A DNA stretch of 64,000 bases from Marinobacterium sp. (GCA_030602245.1 JAUWAC010000003.1:1-64000), one strand, 5' to 3'. Shown: positions 36,484 through 45,055, counted from the first letter of the stretch. The notes: a model not told the origin generated them from the letters alone. Made by a program: numbers and translations.

Positions 36484-37751
36484 TGTCTCATCGGGCGGAT
36501 GCGTACTACGGCGGCGCCTGGAACAACGGCGGCAATGCGGGCCTCGGTGCCCTCAACCTCAACAACGCCGCGTCCAACGCGAACAGCAACATCGGCGCCC
36601 GCCCCGCGAACGATGCCGGCCAGAAGCCACATGACCCAAGGGTGTGTGGTCAGCGCCAGTCATTCGGCGCGTCCGTCCAGAGCCTTTGGCTCGAAGATCA
36701 ACAGCCGTCCGCGGGCGCATCGCTGGCTGACGGCGGCCTCTACCAACGCATCATCGCCTGGGAAAACCTTGTGGCTGCTTATGAAGAGGCGAGACGCGGC
36801 AAGCGGTATACGCCCGAGGCGCTGGCGTTTTCGGCCCACTGGGAGGAGCGCCTGATCGAGCTGCACGAGCATCTCAAGTGGCGATCCTGGCAGCCCGGCA
36901 AGCCAAGGATATTCACCGTCAAAGAGCCCAAGCGCCGCGACATCACCGCGCCGCCCTTTGCCGACCGCATCGTCCATCACGCCCTGGTGCGCGTGGTCGA
37001 GCCGCTCTTCGAGCGCCGGTTCATCTTTGACAGCTATGCCTGCCGTAAGGGCAAGGGGACACACGCCGCCGTGCATCGCGCCCAGCAGTTCCTGCGCCGC
37101 GCCAAGCGCAACTGGGGTGACGGCATCTATATCATCCACGCCGACGTCAAAAGCTACTTCGCCAGCATCGATCATGGCGTGGCCGAGCAAGCCATCGCGC
37201 GCGTCATTCGTGATCCAGACGTGCTCTGGCTCTGGCGGCAGATCATGGCCGGCTACGGCTTCGATGGCGGTATGGGCCTGCCGGTTGGCGCGCTGACCAG
37301 TCAGCTGGTGGCCAATGTCGTCCTCGACCGCGTCGACCATACCCTCAAAGACAGCGCTGGCGAGCCGTACTACCTGCGCTACATGGACGACATGGTCGCC
37401 ATCTGCCGCGACAAGGCCCACGCCCGCGCAGTACTGGAGCGCATCGCTGACGAGTGCGCGGTGCTCAAGCTGCGCCTCAACCCCAAGAGTCGATACGAGC
37501 CCTGGCAGCGCGGCCTGGACTTCTGTGGCTACCGCATCTGGCCGACTCATATCTTGCCGCGCAAGCGCAACATCCGCCACTGGAGACGGCGCCTGCGCAG
37601 GCTACGCGACGACTATGCCGCCGGCCAGTGCGATCTTGCTGCCGCCCGGCAGACCATCTCCAGCCTTATTGCATACTCCAGACATGCCAGCGCAGGCCGT
37701 ACGCTCGCGGAGCTGCTGGCAGACACCCCTCTGAAAAGGAGCGACATGTGA
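36483..37751 (+). CDS. DGR reverse transcriptase
   Basis: This is a DGR-clade retroelement RT. Numbering from the ATG at 36483 (422 aa), motif A with catalytic Asp221 is HADVKSYFASID, the GLPVGALTSQLVAN motif lies at 265-278, and YMDD at 300-303. The start GLYQRIIAWENLVAAYEEA (from residue 85) is that of DGR enzymes. No maturase or endonuclease domain is present, unlike group II introns. A GAGGAG ribosome-binding site 8 nt before 36483 favours that start, which would translate TR as residues 9-43. An alternative GTG start at 36642 gives 369 aa without TR. It makes adenine-mutagenised cDNA from TR RNA that replaces VR. Confidence 0.93.
   Translation: MSHRADAYYGGAWNNGGNAGLGALNLNNAASNANSNIGARPANDAGQKPHDPRVCGQRQSFGASVQSLWLEDQQPSAGASLADGGLYQRIIAWENLVAAYEEARRGKRYTPEALAFSAHWEERLIELHEHLKWRSWQPGKPRIFTVKEPKRRDITAPPFADRIVHHALVRVVEPLFERRFIFDSYACRKGKGTHAAVHRAQQFLRRAKRNWGDGIYIIHADVKSYFASIDHGVAEQAIARVIRDPDVLWLWRQIMAGYGFDGGMGLPVGALTSQLVANVVLDRVDHTLKDSAGEPYYLRYMDDMVAICRDKAHARAVLERIADECAVLKLRLNPKSRYEPWQRGLDFCGYRIWPTHILPRKRNIRHWRRRLRRLRDDYAAGQCDLAAARQTISSLIAYSRHASAGRTLAELLADTPLKRSDM
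36509..36610 (+). repeat. DGR template repeat (TR)
   Basis: The 102-bp template is almost identical to VR at 35952-36053. By my count it has 22 adenines, most in AAC/AAT codons (Asn), the usual design because random changes of AAY give many residues but no stop codon. It lies after avd and overlaps the start of the RT frame. Confidence 0.95.
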
Positions 37752-37812
37752 TCATCAAACAGCACTCACCGTAGATGGCGGCACTGTCGACTCGTCTGGC
37801 GGTGCCTGCACA

Positions 37813-37831
37813 TGTACCTCCCCCGCCTACA
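37813..37831. promoter_or_regulatory. Ogr-type dyad upstream of FI (PF-like late promoter)
   Basis: TGTA-N11-TACA is followed by CACCCACCCGCTC as at the gene V promoter. It sits between the DGR and the sheath gene, matching the P2 PF late promoter. The sheath gene has a good ribosome-binding site (CAGGAGAGGG). Confidence 0.7.
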
Positions 37832-37906
37832 CACCCACCCGCTCCCCTCTCCTCGCGCGAGGCTGCACACTGAGTCCAGTGCAACGCAATCCGCAGGAGA
37901 GGGCCA

Positions 37907-39079
37907 ATGGCGACCGAATATCATCACGGCGTCCGCGTCATCGAGATCAACGAGGGCACCCGCCCGATCCGGACCGTATCGACGGCCGTGATCGGGCTGG
38001 TGGCCACCGCTGACGATGCCGACGCTGACTACTTCCCGGCCAACAAGCCGAAACTGATCACCAATGTCATGGAAGCGATCGGCAAGGCCGGCACCACCGG
38101 CACCTTGGCCAAGGCGTTGGATGCCATCGCCGACCAGACCAAGCCGGTCATCGTCGCTGTGCGCGTGCCGGAGGGTATCGACGCGGCCGAAACCACCACC
38201 AATCTGATCGGTACCGTCACCGCCGGCGGTCAGTACACCGGCATGAAGGCGCTGCTGGCCGCGGAGAGCCAGTTTGGCGTCAAGCCGCGCATTCTGGGGG
38301 TTCCGGGGCTGGATGACCTGCCGGTGGCGACGGAGCTGGTCAGCATCGCCCAGCAGCTGCGCGCCTTTGCCTACATCAGCGCCTTCGGAGCGGCCACCAA
38401 AGAAGAGGCCGTCACCTACCGTGACAACTTCGGCAGCCGCGAGTGCATGGTGATCTGGCCCGACTTCTTGGGCTGGGATACCGTCGCCAATGAAGAGGCC
38501 ACCCTGTTTGCCACCGCCCGTGCGCTGGGCCTGCGCGCCAAGATCGATGAAGAGATCGGCTGGCACAAAACCCTGTCCAACGTTCCGGTGGAAGGCGTCA
38601 CCGGCATCAGCAAGGACATCTACTGGGATCTGCAGAACCCGGCCACCGATGCGGGCTACCTGAACGAAGCCGAGGTCACCACCCTGATCAACCGTTCAGG
38701 GTTCCGCTTCTGGGGCTCGCGCACCTGCTCAGCTGATCCGCTGTTCGCATTCGAGAACTACACCCGCACCGCCCACGTCATTGCCGATACCCTGGCCGAG
38801 GCGCACCTGTGGGCCGTGGACAAGCCGATGCACGCCAGCCTGATCAAAGACATCATCGAGGGCATCAACGCCAAATTCCGCGAGTGGAAGTCCCTGGGCT
38901 ACATCATCGACGGCGAGGCCTGGTTCGATGACGAGATCAACACCCCCGAGGTACTCAAAGCCGGCAAGCTCTACATCGACTACGACTACACCCCGGTGCC
39001 GCCGCTGGAGAACCTGATGTTCCGCCAGCGCATCACCGACCGCTACCTGGCGGACTTCGCCAGCCAGATCGCCGCGTAA
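37907..39079 (+). CDS. FI: Contractile tail sheath protein (P2 gpFI-like)
   Basis: The 390-aa sheath protein has [20 protein letters not shown] at the start, [17 protein letters not shown] in the middle and a [15 protein letters not shown]-terminus, all standard for P2-type sheaths. It polymerises around the tube and contracts on infection. It is followed by the tube gene. Confidence 0.96.
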   Translation: MATEYHHGVRVIEINEGTRPIRTVSTAVIGLVATADDADADYFPANKPKLITNVMEAIGKAGTTGTLAKALDAIADQTKPVIVAVRVPEGIDAAETTTNLIGTVTAGGQYTGMKALLAAESQFGVKPRILGVPGLDDLPVATELVSIAQQLRAFAYISAFGAATKEEAVTYRDNFGSRECMVIWPDFLGWDTVANEEATLFATARALGLRAKIDEEIGWHKTLSNVPVEGVTGISKDIYWDLQNPATDAGYLNEAEVTTLINRSGFRFWGSRTCSADPLFAFENYTRTAHVIADTLAEAHLWAVDKPMHASLIKDIIEGINAKFREWKSLGYIIDGEAWFDDEINTPEVLKAGKLYIDYDYTPVPPLENLMFRQRITDRYLADFASQIAA

Positions 39080-39093
39080 CGGAGGGATAGACC

Positions 39094-39603
39094 ATGGCAC
39101 TGCCACGCAAGCTCAAGAACATGAATCTCTTCAACGACGGTATTTCCTACGTTGGCGAGGTGGAAGAGGTCACCCTTCCGGTGCTGGAGCGCCAGATGGA
39201 AGAGTGGCGGGGCGGCGGGATGAACGCCCCGATCAAGACGGACCACGGCATGAACGCCCTATCCATGGAATGGACCTGCGGGGGGCTCATGGACGATGCC
39301 CTCAAGCAGTTTGGCATCACCAAACACGACGGTGCGCTGCTGCGTTTCGCCGGCGCCTACCAGCGCGACGACCGCGCCGATGTGGATGCCGTGGAGGTCA
39401 CCGTGCGGGGCCGTCACAGCAAAATCGACATGGGCACACAGAAGCCCGGCGACAACACCCAGTTCAAGGTCACCTCCGAGCTCTCCTATTTCAAACTGGA
39501 GATCAACGGCCAGGTGGTGATCGAGATCGATATCCTCAACATGATCGAGCGGGTCAATGGCGAGGATCGACTGGCGGATCAGCGCAAGGCCCTGGGCATC
39601 TGA
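39094..39603 (+). CDS. FII: Tail tube protein (P2 gpFII-like)
   Basis: The 169-aa tube protein has LPRKLKNMNLFNDGISYVGEVEEVTLP at the beginning (quoted in part) and MGTQKPGDNTQFKVTSELSY later. It forms the inner tail tube under the sheath. A strong terminator follows it at 39617. Confidence 0.95.
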   Translation: MALPRKLKNMNLFNDGISYVGEVEEVTLPVLERQMEEWRGGGMNAPIKTDHGMNALSMEWTCGGLMDDALKQFGITKHDGALLRFAGAYQRDDRADVDAVEVTVRGRHSKIDMGTQKPGDNTQFKVTSELSYFKLEINGQVVIEIDILNMIERVNGEDRLADQRKALGI

Positions 39604-39616
39604 TTCGCGCCCCTTC

Positions 39617-39649
39617 CCGGCCACAGCTGTGCAGTCGTGGCCGGTTTTT
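39617..39649 (+). terminator. Rho-independent terminator after the tube gene
   Basis: CCGGCCAC and GTGGCCGG form an 8-bp stem followed by five T residues. It may reduce transcription into the tail-assembly genes E-T-U-D relative to the abundant sheath and tube genes. Confidence 0.85.
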
Positions 39650-39676
39650 CACTGACACTTTTTTCACTGCCACGGG

Positions 39677-39985
39677 ATGCACACCATGGAAAAAGCCAAT
39701 GACAACAGCGTCACGCTCGATCAGCCGATCAAGCAGGGCGACAAGACCATCGATACCCTAACCTTCCGCAAGCCGGCGAGCGGCGAGCTGCGCGGCCTGA
39801 GCCTGACTGAAGTGCTGCAGATGGAGGTGAACACCCTGCAGAAGCTGATCCCGCGGATTGCCTCCCCCACCATCACCGAGCAGGACGTCGCCAAAATGGA
39901 CGTGGCCGATCTGGTGGAATGCGGGGGCACCATCGCCGGTTTTTTCGTGAAGAAAGCCGCGAAGGAGCAATTCCAGACTCAGTAG
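39677..39985 (+). CDS. E: Tail assembly protein gpE-like
   Basis: The 102-aa protein lies between tube and tape-measure genes, the place of P2 E. SVTLDQPIKQGDKTIDTLTFRKP and LQKLIPRIASP are typical of the gpE family. It is a tape-measure chaperone not found in the virion. A TTTTTTC slippery sequence at 39940-39946 allows a -1 shift into E'. The start at 39677 is taken from the longest frame; ATG 39686 is an alternative. Confidence 0.9.
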   Translation: MHTMEKANDNSVTLDQPIKQGDKTIDTLTFRKPASGELRGLSLTEVLQMEVNTLQKLIPRIASPTITEQDVAKMDVADLVECGGTIAGFFVKKAAKEQFQTQ

Positions 39986-40110
39986 ACGACGCGATGGCAG
40001 ACATCGCCATCGTGTTCCACTGGACCCCGAGCGACATGGCCGACATGTCGCTCGCTGAGCTGATGAGCTGGCGAGAAAAGGCGCGTATACGCTGGGAAGG
40101 AGACAAGTAG
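39677..40110 (+). CDS. E+E': gpE+E' frameshift product (tail assembly chaperone)
   Basis: A programmed -1 shift at T TTT TTC (39940-39946) would fuse the first 90 residues of gpE to a -1-frame extension (REESREGAIPDSVDD, then MADIAIVFHWTPSDMADMSL), giving about 144 aa. P2 gpE+E' is made the same way. The E' frame stays open to 40110 and its TAG overlaps the GTG start of the tape-measure gene, which supports its being translated. Confidence 0.85.
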
Positions 40111-42575
40111 TGAGCAACAAACGCCTGACCGCCGAGCTGATTCTCAGCACCATCGATAAAGCCAGCGCCCCCCTGAAGAAGATCCAGGGGGGGGCAGGCA
40201 AAACGGCAAAAGCCCTCAAAGACAACTACCGGCACCTCAACGAACTGAAGCACGCGCAGGGCAATATCAGCAGCTTCAGACGCATCCAGGCGGCGACAGA
40301 ACAAAACGCCGACAAGATGACGGCCGCCCGCGAGGCGACCAAGTCTCTCAAGAAACAAATTGAAGGCACTGATAAACCCAGCAAGGTGATGATCGCCCGG
40401 TTTCAACGAGCATCTAAAACTGCAGAACGACTGGAACAAAAGCACAGAGATAATCGATCTAAGCTGTCAGCGCTGAACAAAGAATTTAAAGCCGCTGGAT
40501 GGAACATTCGTAACCTCTCTTCCTATGAAGAAGAGCTGACGAAAAAAACAGAGGCCGCCAATGAGAAGCTGGAGCAACAGAAAAAGAGGCTTTCAGAGCT
40601 TGGTAAACGCCAAAAGCTTCGGGCAAATGTAGCTGCAGCGGGCGGCACTGTTCGCGATAAAGCCGGTTCCCTGTTCACCCAAGGCGCAGTCGCGGGCGCT
40701 GCAGGCGGGTACCTGTTCAAAACCCAGTTCCTCGATAAAGCAGCTCAGTTCGAAGATCTCCGCGCCGTACTGAAGACTGTCGAAGGCAGCAGTGCCAAGG
40801 CTCAGGAAGCCATGAACTGGGTAAGCGATTTCGCGGCAAGCACCCCGTATGAACTCGCTGACGTAACGGATGCTTACAAGCAGCTTCGAGCCTATGGGCT
40901 GGACCCAACCAAAGGCCTGCTGAAAGATCTTGGCGATACTGCTGCTGCTATGGATAAACCGGTTATGCAGGCCGTCGAAGCAATGGCGGACGCTATCACT
41001 GGCGAAAACGAACGCCTGAAAGAGTTCGGGATCCGGGCCAGCAAAGACGGCGGCAAGATCATCTACGAGTACACCAACAAAGCCGGCGAGCAGATGACCA
41101 CCTCGGTCATGGCCAACAACCGCAAGCAGATTGAAGACACCCTCCGCACTATCTGGAATGAGAAGTACGGCGGTGCGATGGATGAGCGCAGCCGTACCTG
41201 GAATGGCATGATGTCGAACCTGAGCGATCAGTGGACACGCTTCGCCATTCTTGTGATGGATGCAGGCCTGTTCGACTGGATGAAAGACAAGCTCGGCGGC
41301 TTGCTGGAAACAGTGAACACAATGGCTGCCGACGGCTCTCTCCAAGCGCTCGCCAAAGAGTGGGGTGACAAGCTCACCGCGTTTGCTTCTGGCACGTGGG
41401 AAGTAATCAACGCCATCCACACGGCAACCTCCACCATCGCCGGGATGGTCGGCGGCTGGGAAAACCTGGTCTATATCCTTGCCTTTATCAAATTCGCGCC
41501 ACTGATCGGCTCCACCTGGCAGCTGTCCAAAGCCATGAAGGGCCTGATGTTCGGTGAAGGCGGGCTGGTAAAAATGCCTTGGGTACTCGACAAGTTTAAG
41601 CTGGCGGCAGGCGCGACCAAGAAAGGTGTCATTGGCCTATACGGCCACCTTAAAACCCTAAGCAGAACACTCTGGTCGCTCGGCACCAAAGCATTTGCCG
41701 CCGCATTGGCAGGTGCAAAGTCACTGGCTACGGGTTTGAAAGCTCTCGGATCAACTTTGCTAACCCTCGCCACCAAGGGGCTGACCGTCGTACTGGCCGG
41801 GCTCAGGACGCTGGCGGTATTCCTCGTTACCAACCCCATCGGTATAGCGATCAGCGTCATTGCTGGCCTCGCCTACCTGATCTACAAAAACTGGGCACCT
41901 ATCAAAGAATTCTTCTCCGGAATGTGGCAGGAGGTGAAAACAGCGTTCAGTAACGGCATCGGCGGCGTGGCCGGGCTGCTGATCAACTGGTCGCCGGTGG
42001 GGCTGATCTACTCCGCCATCCGCAAGGGGCTGTCGCTGCTGGGTATCGAGCTGCCCGCCAAATTCACCGAGTTCGGCGGCCATCTGATCGACGGCATCAT
42101 CGGCGGCATCACCGGCAAGCTGAAGCAGCTCAAGGATACTGTCACCGGCGCGGCCAGCGCGGCGAGCAACTGGTTCAAGGAAAAGCTGGGGATCAACTCA
42201 CCCAGTAAAGTGTTCGCCAGCCACGGCTCCGACGTGATGGCCGGCCTGCACCAGGGCCTGGCCAACAACAAAAAGGTGCTCGGGCCGGTTAACGATGTGA
42301 GCAAGCGGCTCAAGCAGGCCGGTGCCGGTATTGCGCTCGGTACCGCCGCCATGGGCGTCGCCGCCGGCGGACAGATCAACATCGACACGCGGGGGCCGCT
42401 CAGCGCAGGAGCGGCGGCTGGCAGCGGTGGTGGTTCACAGAAAATCGAGATCCACGTGCACGCGGCACCTGGCATGAACGAACAGACACTGGCGCAACTG
42501 GTCGCACGCGAAGTCGAGCGGGTTCAGGCCGGCCAGGCCGCGGCGCGCCGTTCCAACCTGAGTGACGAGGACTGA
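40110..42575 (+). CDS. T: Tail tape measure protein (P2 gpT-like)
   Basis: The 821-aa protein sets tail length. It has a helical N-terminal third (coiled coil about 60-185), the TP901-type region (FEDLRAVLKTVEGSSAKAQEAM, TPYELADVTDAYKQL), hydrophobic segments around 445-465 and 530-595, and a C-terminal GINSPSKVFASHG motif common in tape measures. The GTG start overlaps the E' stop. The segment about 40380-40720 is less GC-rich than its surroundings, suggesting mosaic exchange. Confidence 0.94.
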   Translation: MSNKRLTAELILSTIDKASAPLKKIQGGAGKTAKALKDNYRHLNELKHAQGNISSFRRIQAATEQNADKMTAAREATKSLKKQIEGTDKPSKVMIARFQRASKTAERLEQKHRDNRSKLSALNKEFKAAGWNIRNLSSYEEELTKKTEAANEKLEQQKKRLSELGKRQKLRANVAAAGGTVRDKAGSLFTQGAVAGAAGGYLFKTQFLDKAAQFEDLRAVLKTVEGSSAKAQEAMNWVSDFAASTPYELADVTDAYKQLRAYGLDPTKGLLKDLGDTAAAMDKPVMQAVEAMADAITGENERLKEFGIRASKDGGKIIYEYTNKAGEQMTTSVMANNRKQIEDTLRTIWNEKYGGAMDERSRTWNGMMSNLSDQWTRFAILVMDAGLFDWMKDKLGGLLETVNTMAADGSLQALAKEWGDKLTAFASGTWEVINAIHTATSTIAGMVGGWENLVYILAFIKFAPLIGSTWQLSKAMKGLMFGEGGLVKMPWVLDKFKLAAGATKKGVIGLYGHLKTLSRTLWSLGTKAFAAALAGAKSLATGLKALGSTLLTLATKGLTVVLAGLRTLAVFLVTNPIGIAISVIAGLAYLIYKNWAPIKEFFSGMWQEVKTAFSNGIGGVAGLLINWSPVGLIYSAIRKGLSLLGIELPAKFTEFGGHLIDGIIGGITGKLKQLKDTVTGAASAASNWFKEKLGINSPSKVFASHGSDVMAGLHQGLANNKKVLGPVNDVSKRLKQAGAGIALGTAAMGVAAGGQINIDTRGPLSAGAAAGSGGGSQKIEIHVHAAPGMNEQTLAQLVAREVERVQAGQAAARRSNLSDED

Positions 42576-42577
42576 TT

Positions 42578-43006
42578 ATGCTGATGTCTCTGGGGCAGTT
42601 CGTCTGGGGGATCAACACCCTCGCCTACCAGCAGCTGCAGCGGCAGAACAACTACCGCTGGGCCGCCAACAACCGCGTGGGCCAGCGTCCGTCCCGCCAG
42701 TTCCTCGGGCCGGGTGACGATACCATCACGCTAAGCGGCTGGATCAGCCCCGAGCTGTGCGGCGATCGCACCTCCCTGGACCAGCTGCGGTTGATGGCCG
42801 AACAGGGCACCCCCTACGTGCTGGTGGATGCCACCGGTACCGTGTTCGGCTTATGGGTGATCGAGGGGCTCAGCGAGACCGGCACTATTTTCCGCATCGA
42901 CGGAAAAGCCCGCCGGATTGAGTTCACCGTCACGCTCAACCGCGTGGATGATGACCGCATCGACCAGGTCGGCATGATCACCAGCGCACAGGACGTCATC
43001 GTATGA
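42578..43006 (+). CDS. U: Tail protein U (P2 gpU-like)
   Basis: The 142-aa gpU-family protein has LMSLGQFVWGINTLAYQQLQ, then WAANNRVGQRPSRQFLGPG and DTITLSGWISPELCG. It is a tail terminator or baseplate-associated protein placed between T and D as in P2. Confidence 0.94.
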   Translation: MLMSLGQFVWGINTLAYQQLQRQNNYRWAANNRVGQRPSRQFLGPGDDTITLSGWISPELCGDRTSLDQLRLMAEQGTPYVLVDATGTVFGLWVIEGLSETGTIFRIDGKARRIEFTVTLNRVDDDRIDQVGMITSAQDVIV

Positions 43007-43977
43007 CACCGGGCTACCGCATCATCGTCAACGGCCAGAACATCACACCGAAGACCAACGGCCGCCTGATCAACCTGACCCTGACAGACGAGCGCGGCGA
43101 CAAAGCCGATCAGCTCGATATCACCCTCGACGACACCGACGGCAGGCTGGCGATCCCGCCGCGCAACGCAACGATCGAGTGCTGGCTCGGCTGGACCGGG
43201 GCACTGGTCTACAAAGGCGCGTTCACGTTGGACGAGGCCGTCCACCAGGGGCCACCCGATACCCTCGTCCTGCGCGCCCGCAGCGTCGACTTCAAGGGCA
43301 GCCTCAAGCGCAAGCGCGAGCAGAGTTACCACCAAGTGACGCTGGGCGACATCCTCACCACGATTGCGAAGCGCAACGAGCTGGAGCCGATGATCGACAG
43401 CGAGCTGGCCGCCACCCCGATCGAACATCTGGACCAGACCGGCGAGAGCGATATCAGCCTCGTCCGCCGCCTGGCGGACCAGTACGGCGCGCTGGGCAAC
43501 GTCAAAGCCAACCGCCTGCTATTCAGTGCCGCAGGTACCGGCAAGACGCCAAGCGGCAAAGAACTGCCACAGGTAACGATCTACCGCCGCGACGGCGACC
43601 AGCACAACTACCAGCAGGCCGACCGCGACAGCGACTACACCGGCGTGCAGGCCAACTGGCAGAACACCGACAGCGGCGCCCAGCAGACCGTCACGATCGG
43701 CAGCGACGACAATCCGAAGGTGCTGCGCCACACATACCCGAACGCGCTGGAGGCGGAAGCAGCGGCCAAGGCGGAATACAAACGGATGATGCGCGCCGGC
43801 GCCAAGCTGACGCTGACACTGGCCGAAGGCCGCGCGGACCTCTACCCGGAGACACCGGTGAAGGCGGTAGGCTTCAAAGCGGAGATCGACGGCGCGGACT
43901 GGGTGCTGGAGCGGGTGGTGCACTCGCTGAGCGATAGCGGGTACACCACTCGGGGGGAGATGGAGGTTAAAGTCTAG
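43003..43977 (+). CDS. D: Tail hub protein D (P2 gpD-like)
   Basis: The 324-aa late-control/baseplate hub protein (VgrG-like fold) has TPGYRIIVNGQNITPKTNGRL, then LNLTLTDERGDKADQLDITLDD-type strands and RRLADQYGALGNVKANRLLF. It carries the gpV spike. It is the last structural gene, and a convergent toxin gene ends 2 bases beyond it. Confidence 0.94.
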   Translation: MTPGYRIIVNGQNITPKTNGRLINLTLTDERGDKADQLDITLDDTDGRLAIPPRNATIECWLGWTGALVYKGAFTLDEAVHQGPPDTLVLRARSVDFKGSLKRKREQSYHQVTLGDILTTIAKRNELEPMIDSELAATPIEHLDQTGESDISLVRRLADQYGALGNVKANRLLFSAAGTGKTPSGKELPQVTIYRRDGDQHNYQQADRDSDYTGVQANWQNTDSGAQQTVTIGSDDNPKVLRHTYPNALEAEAAAKAEYKRMMRAGAKLTLTLAEGRADLYPETPVKAVGFKAEIDGADWVLERVVHSLSDSGYTTRGEMEVKV

Positions 43978-43978
43978 G

Positions 43979-44371
43979 CTAGCGTTCCAGATACGGAGGT
44001 GATGGCAGATAAAACCGCCCATCGCTAGTGTAGTGGTCGTACATATCAACCAGGCAGATATGGTTGCCGCGGCCCGGCCACTGGAAATGAAGCACCACAT
44101 CAGACGTCAGGTACTTCCCATGCCGGCGAACATACTCCGGTACTCCGATATGGTAATGCCAAAGATGGTGCCCTTTGGCGTAGTAGTAGTTCGGGTTTTG
44201 GATGTCGCCCTTCACCCAACTGGGCGAAATCTTACCCTCATAAAGGGTGAAATCGCTGAGCCCATGCGCTACGAACCGCTCAACGAAATCGAGCACCTTG
44301 TTCTGGTGCTCGACGGGGAAGTTCTCGAATTCTTGGGCGAACTTAGGCAGGAATTCTACGGTGTACTGCAC
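43979..44371 (-). CDS. Putative RelE/ParE-like toxin
   Basis: The 130-aa protein resembles the RelE/HigB superfamily at its start (MQYTVEFLPKFAQEFENFP) and keeps a YLTSDVVLHFQWPGRG-type beta sheet core. The end (YDHYTSDGRFYLPSPPYLER) is unusual. It follows a 61-aa gene with antitoxin features on the same strand, 24 nt upstream. It lies on the strand opposite to the late genes, so it can be expressed in the lysogen. The function is inferred from the pair arrangement. Confidence 0.65.
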   Translation of the reverse strand: MQYTVEFLPKFAQEFENFPVEHQNKVLDFVERFVAHGLSDFTLYEGKISPSWVKGDIQNPNYYYAKGHHLWHYHIGVPEYVRRHGKYLTSDVVLHFQWPGRGNHICLVDMYDHYTSDGRFYLPSPPYLER

Positions 44372-44395
44372 TCACACATTCCCTGTGGGCCAGAT

Positions 44396-44581
44396 TTACT
44401 TGTTCGCGTTCAGGATGAACTGGCGCATCTCTTCCCGCGACAACCCGTGCGGGATACGGGTGGCGGGTCCGGAGGCGAGTGCCTGCTCCATTCGCGCACG
44501 ATGGAACGGCGCTTGCTTCTTTGTGACGTCCCGGCGCTCATGTGAAGCGACATCTGCCGGCGCGATTGCTGCAATTGACAT
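44396..44581 (-). CDS. Putative antitoxin of the prophage TA pair
   Basis: The 61-aa protein starts at MSIAAIAPADVASHERRD. A longer frame to 44635 exists, but it would cover the palindromic operator at 44601-44624. It is polar with a C-terminal helix (LSREEMRQFILNANK). I do not recognise a family with certainty. Small size, position upstream of a RelE-like gene and an operator-like palindrome support an antitoxin role. Confidence 0.6.
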   Translation of the reverse strand: MSIAAIAPADVASHERRDVTKKQAPFHRARMEQALASGPATRIPHGLSREEMRQFILNANK

Positions 44582-44600
44582 TAGAGAGCTCCTCTCTCTG

Positions 44601-44624
44601 GTAACCTTGGTTACAACTATAACC
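44601..44624. promoter_or_regulatory. Palindromic operator of the prophage TA pair
   Basis: GTAACCTTGGTTAC is a perfect palindrome and overlaps a second inverted repeat, GGTTA-N6-TAACC. It lies just upstream of the antitoxin start, where autorepressing antitoxins bind. Confidence 0.6.
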
Positions 44625-44698
44625 GATACTACCAAATATGATCAATTAACAACCGCCATTAACGATGAGTGCTCAAGTCGCGGCTCGCTACGAGAGGC

Positions 44699-45046
44699 TT
44701 ACTCCCCGGCCCCGGACTGACGCTTTATCGGCGATTGCGCAAGCGCAGCGCCAACCGCTTGCATATGGCCTCTGTTCTCGGCACTGGCGGCGCGGTAGTT
44801 TTCAAGCAGGGCGGTTTCGTCGGGTGCCAACGGCTCCGGCAGGCCAGTCCTCTGCCCAGTCAGGATGTAGAGCACATCGAAGCCCTGATCAGCCAGTAAA
44901 GAAAGTTGTACCCCTGTTGGGGACGACCTGTCTTTCTCCCAAGCGATGACCGTCACCTTCGATGTACTGACTATCTCAGCCAGCCGAGGTTGGCTTAATC
45001 CGAGCCTCTCGCGCTCTTCACGCAGTCGAAAACCCATACCGGACAT
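44699..45046 (-). CDS. CI-like phage repressor (HTH_XRE)
   Basis: The 115-aa protein has an XRE helix-turn-helix (FRLREERERLGLSQPRLAEIVSTSKVTV, quoted in two parts: residues 4-31) followed by WEKDRSSPTGVQLSLLADQGFDVLYIL, and a polar C-terminus. This is the form of small repressors in P2/phiCTX-like phages. The open frame reaches 45070, but that would start inside the operator, so 45046 (MSGMGFRL) or 45037 is preferred. It would maintain lysogeny by blocking the rightward early genes. Confidence 0.82.
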   Translation of the reverse strand: MSGMGFRLREERERLGLSQPRLAEIVSTSKVTVIAWEKDRSSPTGVQLSLLADQGFDVLYILTGQRTGLPEPLAPDETALLENYRAASAENRGHMQAVGAALAQSPIKRQSGAGE

Positions 45047-45055
45047 AAAAAAATA

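Noticed and set aside
36483..37751. Reverse transcriptase as a group II intron maturase or retron
   Set aside because: No intron RNA ends, maturase or endonuclease domain, or msr/msd structure are seen, whereas a VR/TR pair with adenine-specific changes and an Avd-like gene are adjacent.
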